Source of the DNA: Mesorhizobium sp. STM 4661
GTDB lineage: Bacteria > Pseudomonadota > Alphaproteobacteria > Rhizobiales > Rhizobiaceae
NCBI RefSeq assembly: GCF_000359125.1
Contig: NZ_CAAF010000085.1
Span: forward strand, 1-64,000
Length of the DNA: 64,000 bases
Direction: 5' to 3'
Shown: positions 1 to 9,696 of the stretch, piece after piece
Layout: each line of letters starts with the position of its first letter
Numbering within the stretch: the stretch's first letter is position 1
The notes under the pieces: generated by a model
Told to the model about the DNA's origin: nothing
What the model saw: only the letters and a program-made list of their open reading frames with translations
Databases searched by the model: none
Position numbers and translations under genes: made by a program

Positions 1-50
1 CTTTCCCGTGACGGCGACTGCGACAGCCCGCGTCGCGGCGGGCCGAGCGT

Positions 51-1094
51 TCATGCCGCCCACAGGTGACGGCTGACCTCGTCGAGGATGAGTTGGTCGC
101 GGAGCCACGCCGCGAGCCGGTGCGGACCAAGGCTGCGGAGGTCGTCGTTGAAGTCGCCCAGCTGCGGGCGCAGCACCAGCGTGAGAATCCCAGCCTCGCC
201 CGCCCGCTGGCCGAGGCGGTCGATACCGTGCCGGCCGGCGGCGTCCGCGTCGGCGGCAATGTAAAGGCGCTCGCATCCTGGCGGGAGCATGAGGCCCGAA
301 AGGTGATTGGCCGAGGTTGCGGCGACCACCGGCAGGGCTGGCATCACTGTTCGAAGCGACGCCATCGTCTCGAGGCCTTCGCCGGCGGCCATGACGGGGA
401 CGGGCATGCCGGGATCGAGGCCAAGCCAGATGCCGTTGCTTAAGATGTGACCCATCGAGCGGCGCGGATCGGCGACATGCGCCTTGCCGTCGCCGTCGGG
501 ATCGAGCCAGGTCCTCTGCAGGCCGGTGACGCGTCCGTCGAGGTCGGTGACGGCGGCAATCAGCGCTGGAAGACTGTGGGTTTCTCCGCTCTCAAGGTCG
601 CGATAGTAGCAGCCGGGATGGAAGCGCAGGGCGCGTTCGTGGCGTCCAAGCACGATGCCGCGACTGGCAAGGTAGCGTTCGGCCAGAGTGCCGGCGACCG
701 GCTTGGACATCGCGAAGAGACGCCGCGCGGCATCGGGAGACCCGCGCACCACGGGCGGCTCGCGCACGGCGCTCGCCCGTTGGGGTCGCGGCATGGCGAG
801 GAAGCGGCGTGCCTTGTCCGCGATTGCGCGGAAATCGGTGAGGCCGCAGCTATGTTCGATGACGTCGAGCAGGTCACCATACTCCGACGTGGCCTCATCG
901 ACCCACCTGCCCGCAACCTTGCGGCCGACGGTGTTGAGGCGGACATGCATGGAGCGGCCGCGCGCATTGCGGACATCGCCGACAATCCAGTAATTGCCGA
1001 CGCGCCGGCCGTTGCAGAGATATTCGCGGCACACCGCCTCGGCGTGTTCGCCAAGGCGGCGCGCCAGCTCGGAGGCCGAGCCGCGACTGGACAT
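51..1094 (-). CDS. Toprim-domain (primase/helicase-like) protein, DUF7146 type
   Basis: The 347-residue product carries a C-terminal Toprim fold. The acidic residues expected for Mg2+ binding are visible in GEGLETM (about residues 238-244) and in ADADAAG (about 281-287). The N-terminal 100 residues fit the DUF7146-type region found in phage and plasmid primase-like proteins. The family is thought to act on plasmid DNA during replication or transfer, but no full primase or helicase core is present, so the reaction is inferred. It starts at an ATG behind a GGGAGA ribosome site, 13 bases after the large methyltransferase-helicase gene, so the two are probably co-transcribed. Confidence 0.8.
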   Translation of the reverse strand: MSSRGSASELARRLGEHAEAVCREYLCNGRRVGNYWIVGDVRNARGRSMHVRLNTVGRKVAGRWVDEATSEYGDLLDVIEHSCGLTDFRAIADKARRFLAMPRPQRASAVREPPVVRGSPDAARRLFAMSKPVAGTLAERYLASRGIVLGRHERALRFHPGCYYRDLESGETHSLPALIAAVTDLDGRVTGLQRTWLDPDGDGKAHVADPRRSMGHILSNGIWLGLDPGMPVPVMAAGEGLETMASLRTVMPALPVVAATSANHLSGLMLPPGCERLYIAADADAAGRHGIDRLGQRAGEAGILTLVLRPQLGDFNDDLRSLGPHRLAAWLRDQLILDEVSRHLWAA

Positions 1095-1107
1095 GATCGC
1101 GTCTCCC

Positions 1108-4100
1108 TCAAGCGGCCTTCGACCGATCGCTGACGGCCACGATCGGATGCTGCTGCATCAGCCGGGCGAGGATTGCCGGCCCCTCATTGCCGACGGGGAT
1201 GAACAGGCGCAGCTTCCAAGAGATGATCTCGGGGATCAGCCCCATCGCCTTCAGGCGTGAAACGGATGCGTCGGTGAATCCGCTGAGTTCAACGCGATGG
1301 TTGTTCATCACGCGGCTGCGCCGCAGCGCGAGCCCGTCGGCGAGATCGATCGAAATGCGGCCGTCCACGAGGCCCGGCCACGCGTCGTCGGCCGACAGGT
1401 CGGGGATTTCGTCGAGACCGAGATTGCGGTAGAGGTCCGGCAGCAGCATCGGGTGGATGTGGCGGCCGATGATGCGCTCGCCGTGGTCCGTCTGCAGCCG
1501 ATAGACCTGGCAGTCATTGTCGGGCAACCTCTTCCAGATCGGCAGCAGGAGCCCGGTCACCAGGTGGAAGGTGCTTTCCGTGTATTCAGGCACGGCGGCG
1601 GCTTCCTTCTCCCAGACCTCGCGGAACACTTCCCGCGCCGCCGGCTGCCAGAAGGTTTCGGCAAGGGCATCGAGCCCCATGCGGACCTCGTCCGTCGGGC
1701 GCACAAGCCGCACCCGGTGCTCGAGTATTCCATCGTCCAGCATGATGCTCGCCGTCGGAAGCTGGACGGCAGCCCGGCCTGAACGGCTGTTGACGACAAG
1801 CACCGACTGCGGTGTCGAGGCCGCAAGGTCGAGCACTTCGGCCAACGACCGGGGATGGCTGCGGTCGCGGCGCGCAATCGTGAACACCTTCGATTCGGCG
1901 CCGGTGGCCGGATGGGTGTAGATCGTGCGCCGGTCGGTGACCACAAGACTGTCCGCGACGATCGTTTCCACACCGCGGTCAAAGGTTCCGGCCGCGATCG
2001 CCTTCTCGACCTTGCCGGCGAGAAGCTGCTCGAACACCTCGAACAGCCGGTTCTGCATGTCGATCCGGAGCGCCAGCAGTCGGTTGAGGAAGGTTGTGAT
2101 CGGCGGCAAGTCCTCCAGCAGGCTGCCGTCCTCGGTGATCAGTCGAAGGCCGGTCACGTCTTCGAACCTCTGCAGCGAGCAACCTTCGACCTGGCCCTGC
2201 CAGATCAGGAAGTAAAACTGCCGCAGGGCCGCACGCGCATAGGGGCTTTCGAGATTATCCTCCGCGCGAAACAGGCCGGCGCCTCCTGTCTGGCGCTGGC
2301 CCTTGGTGATTGCGCCCAGCGTGTCGAGCCGCCGCGCGATGGTCGACAGGAACCGCTTGCCCGCCTTCACGTTGGCGGCCATCGGCCGGAATATCGGCGG
2401 CTGCGCCTGGTTGGTGCGATGCGTGCGGCCGAGACCCTGCACGGCGGTGTCGGCCCGCCATCCGGCCTCGGCGAGATAGTGCAGCCGAAGCCGCTGGTTC
2501 CGGACGCTGCGATCGGCGTGGTAGGAGCGCCCGGTGCCGCCAGCTTCGGAAAAGATAAGCACGCCCTTCTCGTCGTCCATGAAGCTTCGGGCTTCGTCGA
2601 GGTTTGCCGATCCTGGACGGCTCTCGACGGCGAAGCGCGTCATGCCGCCTTCGGTCTTGCGCACGATCCGGCGCGACCGCCCCGTCACCTCGGCGACGAT
2701 ATCGGTTCCGAAGCGGTGGATGATCTGGTCCAGCGCGCTGCCGACCGGCGGCAGCGAGGCGAGCTGCTCCATCATGCGGTCGCGGCGCTCGATGGCTTCC
2801 CTGCACTGGACCGGGTTGCCGTCCCCATCGTAGACGGGACGCGAAGAGACGTTGCCGTTGGCGTCGGAGAACTCCTCGAACAACTGCGTGGGGAACGAAT
2901 GCTGAATGTACCCCAGGACGTACTCGCGAGGCGTCACGTCAACATGCAAATCCGACCACTCGTCCGGGGGAATGTCGGCCAGCCGACGCTCCATGAGCGC
3001 TTCTCCGGTGGAGACCAGCTGGACCACGGCCGAATGGCCGTCAGCGAGGTCGCGCTCGATCGAGCCGATCAGGGTCGGCATGGTCATGCCGACAATGAGG
3101 TGATTGAAGAAGCGCTGCTTGCAGGATTCGAAGACACTGCGCGCCGCCGACTTGGCGCGCGGATTGAGCACGCCGTGCTCACCGGTGATGTTTGCAGCCA
3201 GAAGCGCGGCATTGAGGTTGTTGTGGATCACCTGGAAGGCATCCGCATAGGCATCGTAAATGCGGATCTGCTCTTCGGCCAGCTCGTGCTCGAGCAGCTG
3301 GTATTCGACCCCTTTGAAGGAAAGCGCGCGCGCCGCATAGAGCCCAAGCGCCTTGAGGTCGCGGGCGAGCATCTCCATGGCGGCGACGCCGCCGTCCTCG
3401 ATTGCCGCGACGAACTCGGATCTGTTGGCGAACGGGAAATCCGAACTGCCCCACAGCCCGAGGCGTTGCGCGTAGGCGAGATTCTCCACAGCCGTCGCGC
3501 CGGTGGCCGAGACGTAGACGACGCGGGCGTCGGGGAGTGCATGTTGAAGACGGAGCCCCGCCTTGCCCTGCTGGGACGGCGCCACGTCGCCACGTTCTCC
3601 TTTTCCGCCAGCGGCGTTTGCCATGGCGTGCGCCTCGTCGAAGATGAGGACGCCTTCAAAATCCTTACCGACCCAGTCGATGATCTGCTCTACACGCGAT
3701 TTCCTGCCTTCCCGCTCCTGGGAACGCAGGGTGGCATAGGTTACGAAGAGGATGCCTTCGGCAAGGCGGATCGGCGTGCCCTGCCTGTAGCGGGCGAGCG
3801 GCTGGACGAGGAGCCGTTCCTGTCCGAGTGCAGCCCAATCGCGCTGGGCGTCTTCGATCAATTTGTCGCTTTTTGAGATCCACACCGCTTTCCGGCGTCC
3901 TCGCAGCCAGTTATCGAGGATGATGCCGGCAACCTGGCGGCCCTTCCCACAGCCGGTGCCGTCGCCCAAAAACCATCCGCGCCGGAAGCGAACCGCGTTG
4001 TCGGCATCGTCGGGCGCTGCGGAGACGACGTCGAATGTCTTGTCGACCGTCCAGGCGCCGCGGAGGTAACCGGCGTGTGCTTCGCCCGCATAAATGACGC

Positions 4101-5574
4101 TTTCCAGCTGCGCATCCGACAGCATCCCTTCATCGATGACGGCTTCCGGCAGAAGCGGTCGGTAGGTCGGTTTGGGCGGCGCTACCGCCGCCATTGCGGC
4201 GGACTGAACGAGGTCCTCCGGGTGCGGCTTGGCGGACGGGATGTGGATCGATTGCAGGGCATACGGCTCGTAGATCTCGTCATCGAGCCGGCCGCCCTGC
4301 TCTGGCTGCCAATCCCGCAATGTGTAGTCGAGTTGGCGAACCGGCGTCTCGGCCTGCATTCGCATGGCCGCGGCCGGGAGGGGTCGTTTCGGCCGAGATG
4401 CGGGAAGCCGCCAGGCTACGCCTTGGGGCTTGGAACCGTTGACGCTTGCTGCACTTTCGTGGGCGTCTGAATGGCCGGCAATGCGCATGGCGGCGTTGCG
4501 CAGGATCCCGTTCGTCAAAGCACCGATGGAATCGGGATAGCCGCCGGGCGCCCTTGGCGGCGCCTCTCCAATCCAAGAGAGCAGGGTTTCGACATCGGAG
4601 GCTTTCCCGCGCGATACGACGAAGCCTGACGGATCAGGTGAAGAAACCTTGTCGATGACGGTGAGGCGTGTCTCGGCCGTAGTGCCGTGGCGCGCGTAGA
4701 CGCGACCATCGATCGCAGCGGTGAAGGCAACGGTGCCTTGTTCCTGAAGCCGGCTGAAGGCATCGCGCCATTTGGGATTCTCGGGTGACAGCCCTGTTCC
4801 GGTGATCGCCACGAGGCGGCCGCCAGGCCGAAGGCGGGTAAAGGCTGACGACAGGTGCCGCCAGGCGGCGTCAGCGACATGCCCATCGACATAAGCACCG
4901 ACGGTGAATGGCGGGTTCATTAGGACGACACTGGGCTGGATGCCGACATCGAGGTGATCGTGGATATGGGCCGCGTCGTGCCGCAAGGTCGCAGCACGAG
5001 GGAACATCAGGCTGAGAAGCTCAGCGCGGGTCGCGGCAAGCTCGTTGAGCGCGAGTGAGGCTTGCTGGATCTCGGCGTGCACTGCGAGAAGGCCGTTGCC
5101 GGCCGACGGTTCAAGGACCAGGTCAGACGAGGAGATCGCCGCCGCGCGAGCGGCGGCGAAGGCGAGCGGCAGCGGCGTGGACAGCTGTTGCATCGCCTGG
5201 CTCTCGTCCGAGCGTCGCGTATGCGTCGGAACGAGCTGCGCGATCCGCGTCATCATCGCGAGCGCAGCCTTGGGAGAGGTCGAGCGCGACAGGATCGCTT
5301 GTCCGAATTTCTGCACGAACAGGACCTGGGCGACCTCAAGCGCTTCGTAGGCGTCCTTCCAGATCCAGAAGCCTTCGGCGTGCGTGCCGCCGAAGCTCTC
5401 CGCCATGGCGGCGGCGAGCGCACCGGTTGTGACGGCTTTGCCGGTTTCGAGGAAGGGGAAAAGGAGGGTGGCGGCGCCAAGAATCGCACGCGCGCGATCT
5501 GCCGCAGAAGCGGAGGGTGCACTATGGGGTGCGGCGACCTTGGCGGCCGTCGATGGGGTCGTGACGATGTTCAT
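1108..5574 (-). CDS. Strawberry notch-type methyltransferase-helicase fusion
   Basis: A 1488-residue protein with two enzymatic parts. An N-terminal SAM-dependent methyltransferase domain shows motif I (LEPSAGNGLL, about 154-163) and motif IV NPPF (about 220-223). A superfamily 2 helicase core follows, with a Walker A loop (GDGTGCGKGR, about 537-546), a DEAH box (about 646-649) and a late motif VI-like segment (GLGRTHRTNQ). The C-terminal half resembles the strawberry notch helicase-like family found in bacterial plasmids and phages. Substrate and methylation site are unknown. The ATG lies 36 bases downstream of a GC-rich leader region. It is intact, unlike several small neighbours. A role in protecting or processing incoming plasmid DNA is inference. 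Confidence 0.85.
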   Translation of the reverse strand: MNIVTTPSTAAKVAAPHSAPSASAADRARAILGAATLLFPFLETGKAVTTGALAAAMAESFGGTHAEGFWIWKDAYEALEVAQVLFVQKFGQAILSRSTSPKAALAMMTRIAQLVPTHTRRSDESQAMQQLSTPLPLAFAAARAAAISSSDLVLEPSAGNGLLAVHAEIQQASLALNELAATRAELLSLMFPRAATLRHDAAHIHDHLDVGIQPSVVLMNPPFTVGAYVDGHVADAAWRHLSSAFTRLRPGGRLVAITGTGLSPENPKWRDAFSRLQEQGTVAFTAAIDGRVYARHGTTAETRLTVIDKVSSPDPSGFVVSRGKASDVETLLSWIGEAPPRAPGGYPDSIGALTNGILRNAAMRIAGHSDAHESAASVNGSKPQGVAWRLPASRPKRPLPAAAMRMQAETPVRQLDYTLRDWQPEQGGRLDDEIYEPYALQSIHIPSAKPHPEDLVQSAAMAAVAPPKPTYRPLLPEAVIDEGMLSDAQLESVIYAGEAHAGYLRGAWTVDKTFDVVSAAPDDADNAVRFRRGWFLGDGTGCGKGRQVAGIILDNWLRGRRKAVWISKSDKLIEDAQRDWAALGQERLLVQPLARYRQGTPIRLAEGILFVTYATLRSQEREGRKSRVEQIIDWVGKDFEGVLIFDEAHAMANAAGGKGERGDVAPSQQGKAGLRLQHALPDARVVYVSATGATAVENLAYAQRLGLWGSSDFPFANRSEFVAAIEDGGVAAMEMLARDLKALGLYAARALSFKGVEYQLLEHELAEEQIRIYDAYADAFQVIHNNLNAALLAANITGEHGVLNPRAKSAARSVFESCKQRFFNHLIVGMTMPTLIGSIERDLADGHSAVVQLVSTGEALMERRLADIPPDEWSDLHVDVTPREYVLGYIQHSFPTQLFEEFSDANGNVSSRPVYDGDGNPVQCREAIERRDRMMEQLASLPPVGSALDQIIHRFGTDIVAEVTGRSRRIVRKTEGGMTRFAVESRPGSANLDEARSFMDDEKGVLIFSEAGGTGRSYHADRSVRNQRLRLHYLAEAGWRADTAVQGLGRTHRTNQAQPPIFRPMAANVKAGKRFLSTIARRLDTLGAITKGQRQTGGAGLFRAEDNLESPYARAALRQFYFLIWQGQVEGCSLQRFEDVTGLRLITEDGSLLEDLPPITTFLNRLLALRIDMQNRLFEVFEQLLAGKVEKAIAAGTFDRGVETIVADSLVVTDRRTIYTHPATGAESKVFTIARRDRSHPRSLAEVLDLAASTPQSVLVVNSRSGRAAVQLPTASIMLDDGILEHRVRLVRPTDEVRMGLDALAETFWQPAAREVFREVWEKEAAAVPEYTESTFHLVTGLLLPIWKRLPDNDCQVYRLQTDHGERIIGRHIHPMLLPDLYRNLGLDEIPDLSADDAWPGLVDGRISIDLADGLALRRSRVMNNHRVELSGFTDASVSRLKAMGLIPEIISWKLRLFIPVGNEGPAILARLMQQHPIVAVSDRSKAA

Positions 5575-5648
5575 GGAAGATCCTTCGAGAGCGCGGGAAA
5601 CCCGGCCCCGCCGGCACGCTCTCTCTGCGCCGGCTGGACCGCGCTTTT

Positions 5649-5674
5649 CCCGGCCCGGCTCCGCCTCTCGCCGG
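5649..5674 (-). repeat. GC-rich leader repeat, copy A
   Basis: A GC-rich element whose plus strand begins CCCGGCCCGGCTC. The same 13 bases recur exactly at 21708-21720 upstream of ardC, and the whole 26-base stretch recurs with four differences at 7347-7372. Here it lies about 75 bases upstream of the methyltransferase-helicase start. Its function is unknown. Confidence 0.5.
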
Positions 5675-5709
5675 GGGGCGAACCCGGTGACTAAAATGGC
5701 GACGGTGGA

Positions 5710-5988
5710 TCAACCCGGTTGTTCGTCTTCGAGCCGCGATACGATATCGAGCACGCTCCGGCGCGCGAGCACCCAGGGCCGGTCGCGATCGAGCCGCGCG
5801 ATGATGACGTCCCTGAAGCGCTGGTAGAGACGTTCGGCACGCTCGTCGTCACCCAGCGCGTCGCACAGGATCGCCAGCGCAAGCTGCGCGAGGCCTGAGC
5901 CGGGATAGCCCCAGGCAAGCCCGTCGGGCGAATGGTTGCGTAGATCAAGGCGCGGATCGAGGCCGCGAACCTGACCGGTGTCGTTCAT
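5710..5988 (-). CDS. DUF6166 domain protein
   Basis: A product of about 92 residues matching the small DUF6166 family. The diagnostic stretch runs from LRNHSPDGLAWGYPGSG through QLALAILCDALGDDERA, followed by a basic helical tail. The function of the family is not known; it is common on rhizobial plasmids. The ATG at 5988 is preferred; an in-frame GTG at 5997 would add three residues. Neither has a clear ribosome site. It sits upstream of, and co-oriented with, the methyltransferase-helicase gene. Confidence 0.7.
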   Translation of the reverse strand: MNDTGQVRGLDPRLDLRNHSPDGLAWGYPGSGLAQLALAILCDALGDDERAERLYQRFRDVIIARLDRDRPWVLARRSVLDIVSRLEDEQPG

Positions 5989-6117
5989 GACGGTCACGAC
6001 GAAGAGACCGCCGGCGAGATTGCCGCGCTAGAAGGGCATGGATTTGCTGCTCCGTGGATGGGTCGCGTCCAGCAATGGACCCGGCGCGAAGGAAAGCGCG
6101 CGGAATGGATCAGGACG

Positions 6118-6778
6118 TCAGAGCAAGCGCCGCGAAAAGGGCGTACGCACCATCCTTGCCTGCTTGATCAGATCTTTCAGAATTCTGCGGAGCTCGTCGG
6201 GTTCTGCGGTATCATCGATGTAGAACGCGGCGACTTTCTCCACGAACGCGTTGGGACGAAGACGTCGGTCCCCTTCGAAATCGAGACCGTCCGCTATTTC
6301 CGCGCGGTCATCGCCATCGACGCGGTCGATGTAGGAGATGAGACCTTCCCGGCGATCCTCGACGTCGATCGATGCCGGGAAGCTCGCGGATTGCATCATC
6401 TTCGCGGCGACACGGCGGGCAGTCGCGATTGCTTCGGTGTCGTTTTCCGCTTCGATGTCGACGCTGTCCCTGCAGCATAGCCAGAACCGGAGATTGACGA
6501 TGTATTCGCACGTCGTCCTGGCTTCTGTTTGACTTGCCACCGCGGTCGCAGCGATATCTTCGGGGACAGTGAAGGAGACGGTTTCGCCGTCGATCGTATA
6601 GGGCAACTCCTTCGCGAGAAGGAGGCGCGCATGGTCAGGTGGAAACTCTGGCCAGGTATCCGTGACGACCTGCAGGATGACCCTTCGGTCGCGCGGGTAG
6701 GCAAAGGCGTTGATCGCCCAGGCGATCAGACCTGGGAGCGTGGACGAGCAAACTCGATCCGAGCTTGTATGCGGGCAT
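6118..6778 (-). pseudogene. Conserved hypothetical protein, apparently frameshifted near its 5' end
   Basis: The clear coding part runs from a TTG at 6606 to 6118 (162 residues). The same frame stays open upstream to 6801 and reads like protein (AWAINAFAYPRDRRVILQ, then WPEFPPDHARLLLAKELP) but holds no ATG, GTG or TTG before 6606. In the neighbouring frame an ATG at 6778 follows a GAGG ribosome-like site. A one-base shift around 6745-6750 would join the two. The simplest reading is a gene starting at 6778 that carries a frameshift or sequencing error. No domain is recognised. Confidence 0.5.
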
Positions 6779-6821
6779 AGGAGCGCCTCGTGGATGGGTT
6801 GTTAGGCAGACGAGGCGAGGG

Positions 6822-7274
6822 TCAGTAGACGCGGCGGAACTGCCGGGCGTCGTCGGCCTTGACCTTGCCCGCAAGAACGAGCGTGCGGCTGGCAACGTCG
6901 ATGCTGAACGTCCCCTCGGCGCCGATCGCCGTGTCCCATGCGTCCCCGAGAATTTCGTCCAGCATCAGGGATATCGCCACCGAAATCCCCGTCTTGCGGC
7001 GCCTGAATCGGCAGCGCTGTTTTGGCGAAGCATAGCGGATGTTGGTTGCCGGAAGCGCGCAGCACCCGCCGGAGCCTCTCGCCTCGATCGTTTCGACGTG
7101 GCACCCGAACGGAAAACCCTCGAAACTGGCGACAAGCGTTGCGATGCCTCCTGCTTCCAGTGTGTCGAGCAGCGCCGTCTTGTTGAGCAGGAGCGCGGCC
7201 CGGTTCGCGGCGGGAAGGATCCCATTCGTGAAGGCGAGACACTCGGATATCGGGCGAGCGGAATGGTCGGTCAT
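6822..7274 (-). CDS. Conserved hypothetical plasmid protein
   Basis: A 150-residue protein with no recognised domain. The ATG at 7274 is chosen because GGAGAA lies about eight bases upstream; the frame remains open further upstream but reads as low-complexity sequence. The product has a central acidic-hydrophobic segment (MLDEILGDAWDTAIGAEG) and no membrane segment or signal peptide. It belongs to the minus-strand run of small genes between 5.7 and 21.6 kb and has its own leader repeat at 7347-7372. Confidence 0.6.
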   Translation of the reverse strand: MTDHSARPISECLAFTNGILPAANRAALLLNKTALLDTLEAGGIATLVASFEGFPFGCHVETIEARGSGGCCALPATNIRYASPKQRCRFRRRKTGISVAISLMLDEILGDAWDTAIGAEGTFSIDVASRTLVLAGKVKADDARQFRRVY

Positions 7275-7346
7275 TGTGTTCTCCACGAGAGCGCAGCCAG
7301 CATTACGGCCGCCGCCCGCTCTCCGAGCGCCAACCGCCGCTCCCCT

Positions 7347-7372
7347 CCCGGCCTCGCTCTGCCTCTTGCCGG
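7347..7372 (-). repeat. GC-rich leader repeat, copy B
   Basis: A 26-base stretch matching copy A (5649-5674) at 22 positions. It is about 75 bases upstream of the 7274 start, the same distance as copy A from its gene. Both copies are also followed on the plus strand by a GTGACT hexamer. Confidence 0.5.
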
Positions 7373-7459
7373 AACACCACCAACCGGGTTGCGCTGCGCG
7401 CAAAGCCGTGACTCAATGCGCGCACAGGGATGCGGCGGCGACCTGGAGCTTTGGAGGTG

Positions 7460-8653
7460 ATGCGGCGGTTCAGGATTGGTAGTGAGGTCCATGGGGAGGA
7501 TGCGCCAGAGCTTCAGGAAGCTCTGGCGCATGCTCACGAACGTCGTGAGCGGCCCTTGTGCATGTGTCGAGGTGATGGCCTGCCCATGTACGTCGCGCGG
7601 ATGGGCAGCCTCTACGTGATCAAGCGCATGCCGCTCAGCGGCGGCGAGCACGATCCGTCATGTGCGTCCTACGAGTCCCCCTACGAGCTTTCTGGGCTTG
7701 GAGCTCTGATGGGCAGCGCCATCCAGCTCGATCCGCAGAGCGGGATGGCAGCGCTCAAGTTGGATTTTAGCCTTTCGAAGATCGGCAGCCGCGCGGCTTC
7801 GCCTCAGGCCGGCCCGGGTGCGGACAGCGTTTCGGGCGAGGCGAGAAAACTGTCGCTGCGCGGGTTGCTGCATTATCTGTGGCACGAGGCCGAGCTGACG
7901 GTGTGGACATCGCTGTGGGCGGGAAAACGTCACTGGTGGAATGTGCAATGGCACCTGCGCGAAGCTGCAAAGCAGATGATCGTGAAGGGCCGGCCGCTCG
8001 CCGAGACGCTTTATGTGCCGGAGGCATTTCGAGCGCAGAAGAAGGATGCGATCGAAAAGCGCCGTGCGGAGGCACTGGCGCCTGCGGCGACACCCGGATC
8101 GGGGCCGCGCAAGCTGATGATCCTCGTCGGCGAGGTGAAGGATTTCGAGCCGACCCGGGTGGGCCGGAAGCTCGTCGTCCGGCACATGCCGGGCTTTGCC
8201 TTGATGGTCGACGATGATCTGCATCGTCGTTTGCGGTCGCGGTTCGAGAGGGAGTTTTCGTTATGGGAGGTGGACGATCGGTCCCACCTCATGACCATTG
8301 CGACGTTCGGGCTCAATCCGGCGGGGTTAGCGGTGATCGAGGAGATCGCCGTGATGGTCGTGAACGAAAACTGGATTCCGTACGACTCCGTCCATGAGAA
8401 GAAGCTTGTCGATGCTCTTGCAAGGATGCGGGACAAAAGCGTCAAGGGCCTGCGTTACAATCTGCCGGCGGACCAGCCAATCGCCAACGCGCTTGCGCAG
8501 CACCGGGGCCAGTCAATTGCGCTCTACATCGTGCCGGCCGGAGCCGACGAAAAATTCGAGCTCAACTTGAGGGACATGATCGCGGCACGCCCGGAGATCG
8601 GGTCCTGGGTCTGGCGGGTCAGCGATGGCGAGATGCCGCCGCTTCAGCTTTAG
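7460..8653 (+). CDS. DUF1173 family protein
   Basis: About 397 residues matching the DUF1173 family of rhizobial plasmids, which has no assigned function. A CxC pair (CMCRGDG) and a further cysteine (DPSCASY) near the N terminus could form a metal site. The rest is a mixed alpha/beta protein without a signal peptide. The ATG at 7460 gives the usual family N terminus (MRRFRIG) but lies only two bases from GGAGG, so an in-frame ATG at 7430 is possible. It is one of the few plus-strand genes in the first 21 kb. Confidence 0.75.
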   Translation: MRRFRIGSEVHGEDAPELQEALAHAHERRERPLCMCRGDGLPMYVARMGSLYVIKRMPLSGGEHDPSCASYESPYELSGLGALMGSAIQLDPQSGMAALKLDFSLSKIGSRAASPQAGPGADSVSGEARKLSLRGLLHYLWHEAELTVWTSLWAGKRHWWNVQWHLREAAKQMIVKGRPLAETLYVPEAFRAQKKDAIEKRRAEALAPAATPGSGPRKLMILVGEVKDFEPTRVGRKLVVRHMPGFALMVDDDLHRRLRSRFEREFSLWEVDDRSHLMTIATFGLNPAGLAVIEEIAVMVVNENWIPYDSVHEKKLVDALARMRDKSVKGLRYNLPADQPIANALAQHRGQSIALYIVPAGADEKFELNLRDMIAARPEIGSWVWRVSDGEMPPLQL

Positions 8654-8692
8654 CCGCCGCGTCAAGGTGGGCGTGAAAACGCCTGACGTAAT

Positions 8693-9160
8693 CTACGCCA
8701 GGCCGAGCCTGTTCTTCAGTTCCGCGTTCTCCTTGCGCAGGCGTTCGGCGAGCATCTTCTTCAGGCGTTTGTTTTCTTCCTCGAGTGCGAGAAGGTCTTT
8801 CAACTCGTCGCTTTCTGACGTGGGCGCTGCAGCCTTCTTCCAATGATAGTAGGTTTGTTCGGAGATGCCGGCTTGCGCGACCGCATCCTTTTTGCTGGTG
8901 CCGCCGGCTATAATTTTCTGGATCTGTGCGAGCTTCTGGACGCGTTCCTTTTCGGAATAAGTCTTTCGACCGGCATGGGCAGCGGGAGCGGGCTCAACTG
9001 TCGCCTTCGCGGTCGGTTTTGAGCCGTTCTTTCCTGGCGGCTGCTTGGTCTTCGCCTTGGCCTTCTTCGGCTGTGGCGTTCTCTTCGTTCGCTCAGCAAT
9101 CGGCTTGGCAGGCGCGTCCGCCGTGACTTGCGTCGATTCAGCTTCCTGGGGGTCGGCCAT
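8693..9160 (-). CDS. SyrB-like regulator with transposase-type helix-turn-helix
   Basis: A 155-residue protein. A Lys/Pro/Ala-rich N terminus of about 65 residues is followed by a helix-turn-helix of the kind found in IS transposase OrfA proteins (RKTYSEKERVQKLAQI to ISEQTYYHWKK). A leucine-zipper-like C terminus contains LEEENKRLKKMLAERLRKEN. This layout matches the SyrB family of rhizobia, where SyrB is a negative regulator of the symbiotic regulator gene syrM; which genes this copy controls is unknown. It could also derive from an old IS3-type OrfA, but no OrfB follows. It ends 39 bases from the DUF1173 gene, in convergent orientation. Confidence 0.75.
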   Translation of the reverse strand: MADPQEAESTQVTADAPAKPIAERTKRTPQPKKAKAKTKQPPGKNGSKPTAKATVEPAPAAHAGRKTYSEKERVQKLAQIQKIIAGGTSKKDAVAQAGISEQTYYHWKKAAAPTSESDELKDLLALEEENKRLKKMLAERLRKENAELKNRLGLA

Positions 9161-9696
9161 AGCATGCTCCGCTTGTCGTCAGGATTTGTGATCAACATCA
9201 ACGAGCACAGCATCGGAGTCAACAAGTGCAAGGTTTTGCGGCTAATCGAGGGATCCCTGCAAGCGGTGGGATGCGAGAATTCGAAGATCGTCACGGCTGG
9301 TGGCGATCTTGCACAGATCAATTTCCATCACGTTTATGAATCGATCACGGACAAGGGATTCATACTTTGAGTTGGACCGTGCAAGGAAACGGTTCGATGT
9401 TGCGGCAATGGAGAGGGACGGGTGCGATCGCGAGTTCAGGCTGAGTGTGCTGCGACTTCAGCAGAGGCCGACGGATGATGAAGCATACGTCCTGCTTGTC
9501 TTTCCAATCATGCTTGGCGCGATGGGCAGTATCGGCGACAGCGACGCTGATAATGCTGGCGAACCGTTAGAATCGTGGCTTGGGCGCCGTTTCGGCAAAT
9601 CAGGGGCGGGTTTACTTCAGGCTGGACGATAGGACCTCGCAGAAGCTACAGCCGAATCCGATCCGTCATCCATCCGATTCTCAATAAGGAAAGCAC
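9161..9696. other. Stretch without a confident gene
   Basis: This gap separates the divergent syrB-like gene and the 9697 gene. Short plus-strand frames exist (for example 9300-9632) but have no good ribosome site and no recognisable family. It probably holds the two divergent promoters and perhaps an old gene remnant. Confidence 0.4.

Noticed and set aside
1855..3876. Plus-strand open frame of 673 codons
   Set aside because: It lies wholly antisense to the methyltransferase-helicase, whose motifs are clear; long antisense frames are expected at this GC content.
9300..9632. Possible 110-residue plus-strand gene
   Set aside because: No ribosome site, no family resemblance and basic low-complexity ends; kept only as part of an unassigned gap.
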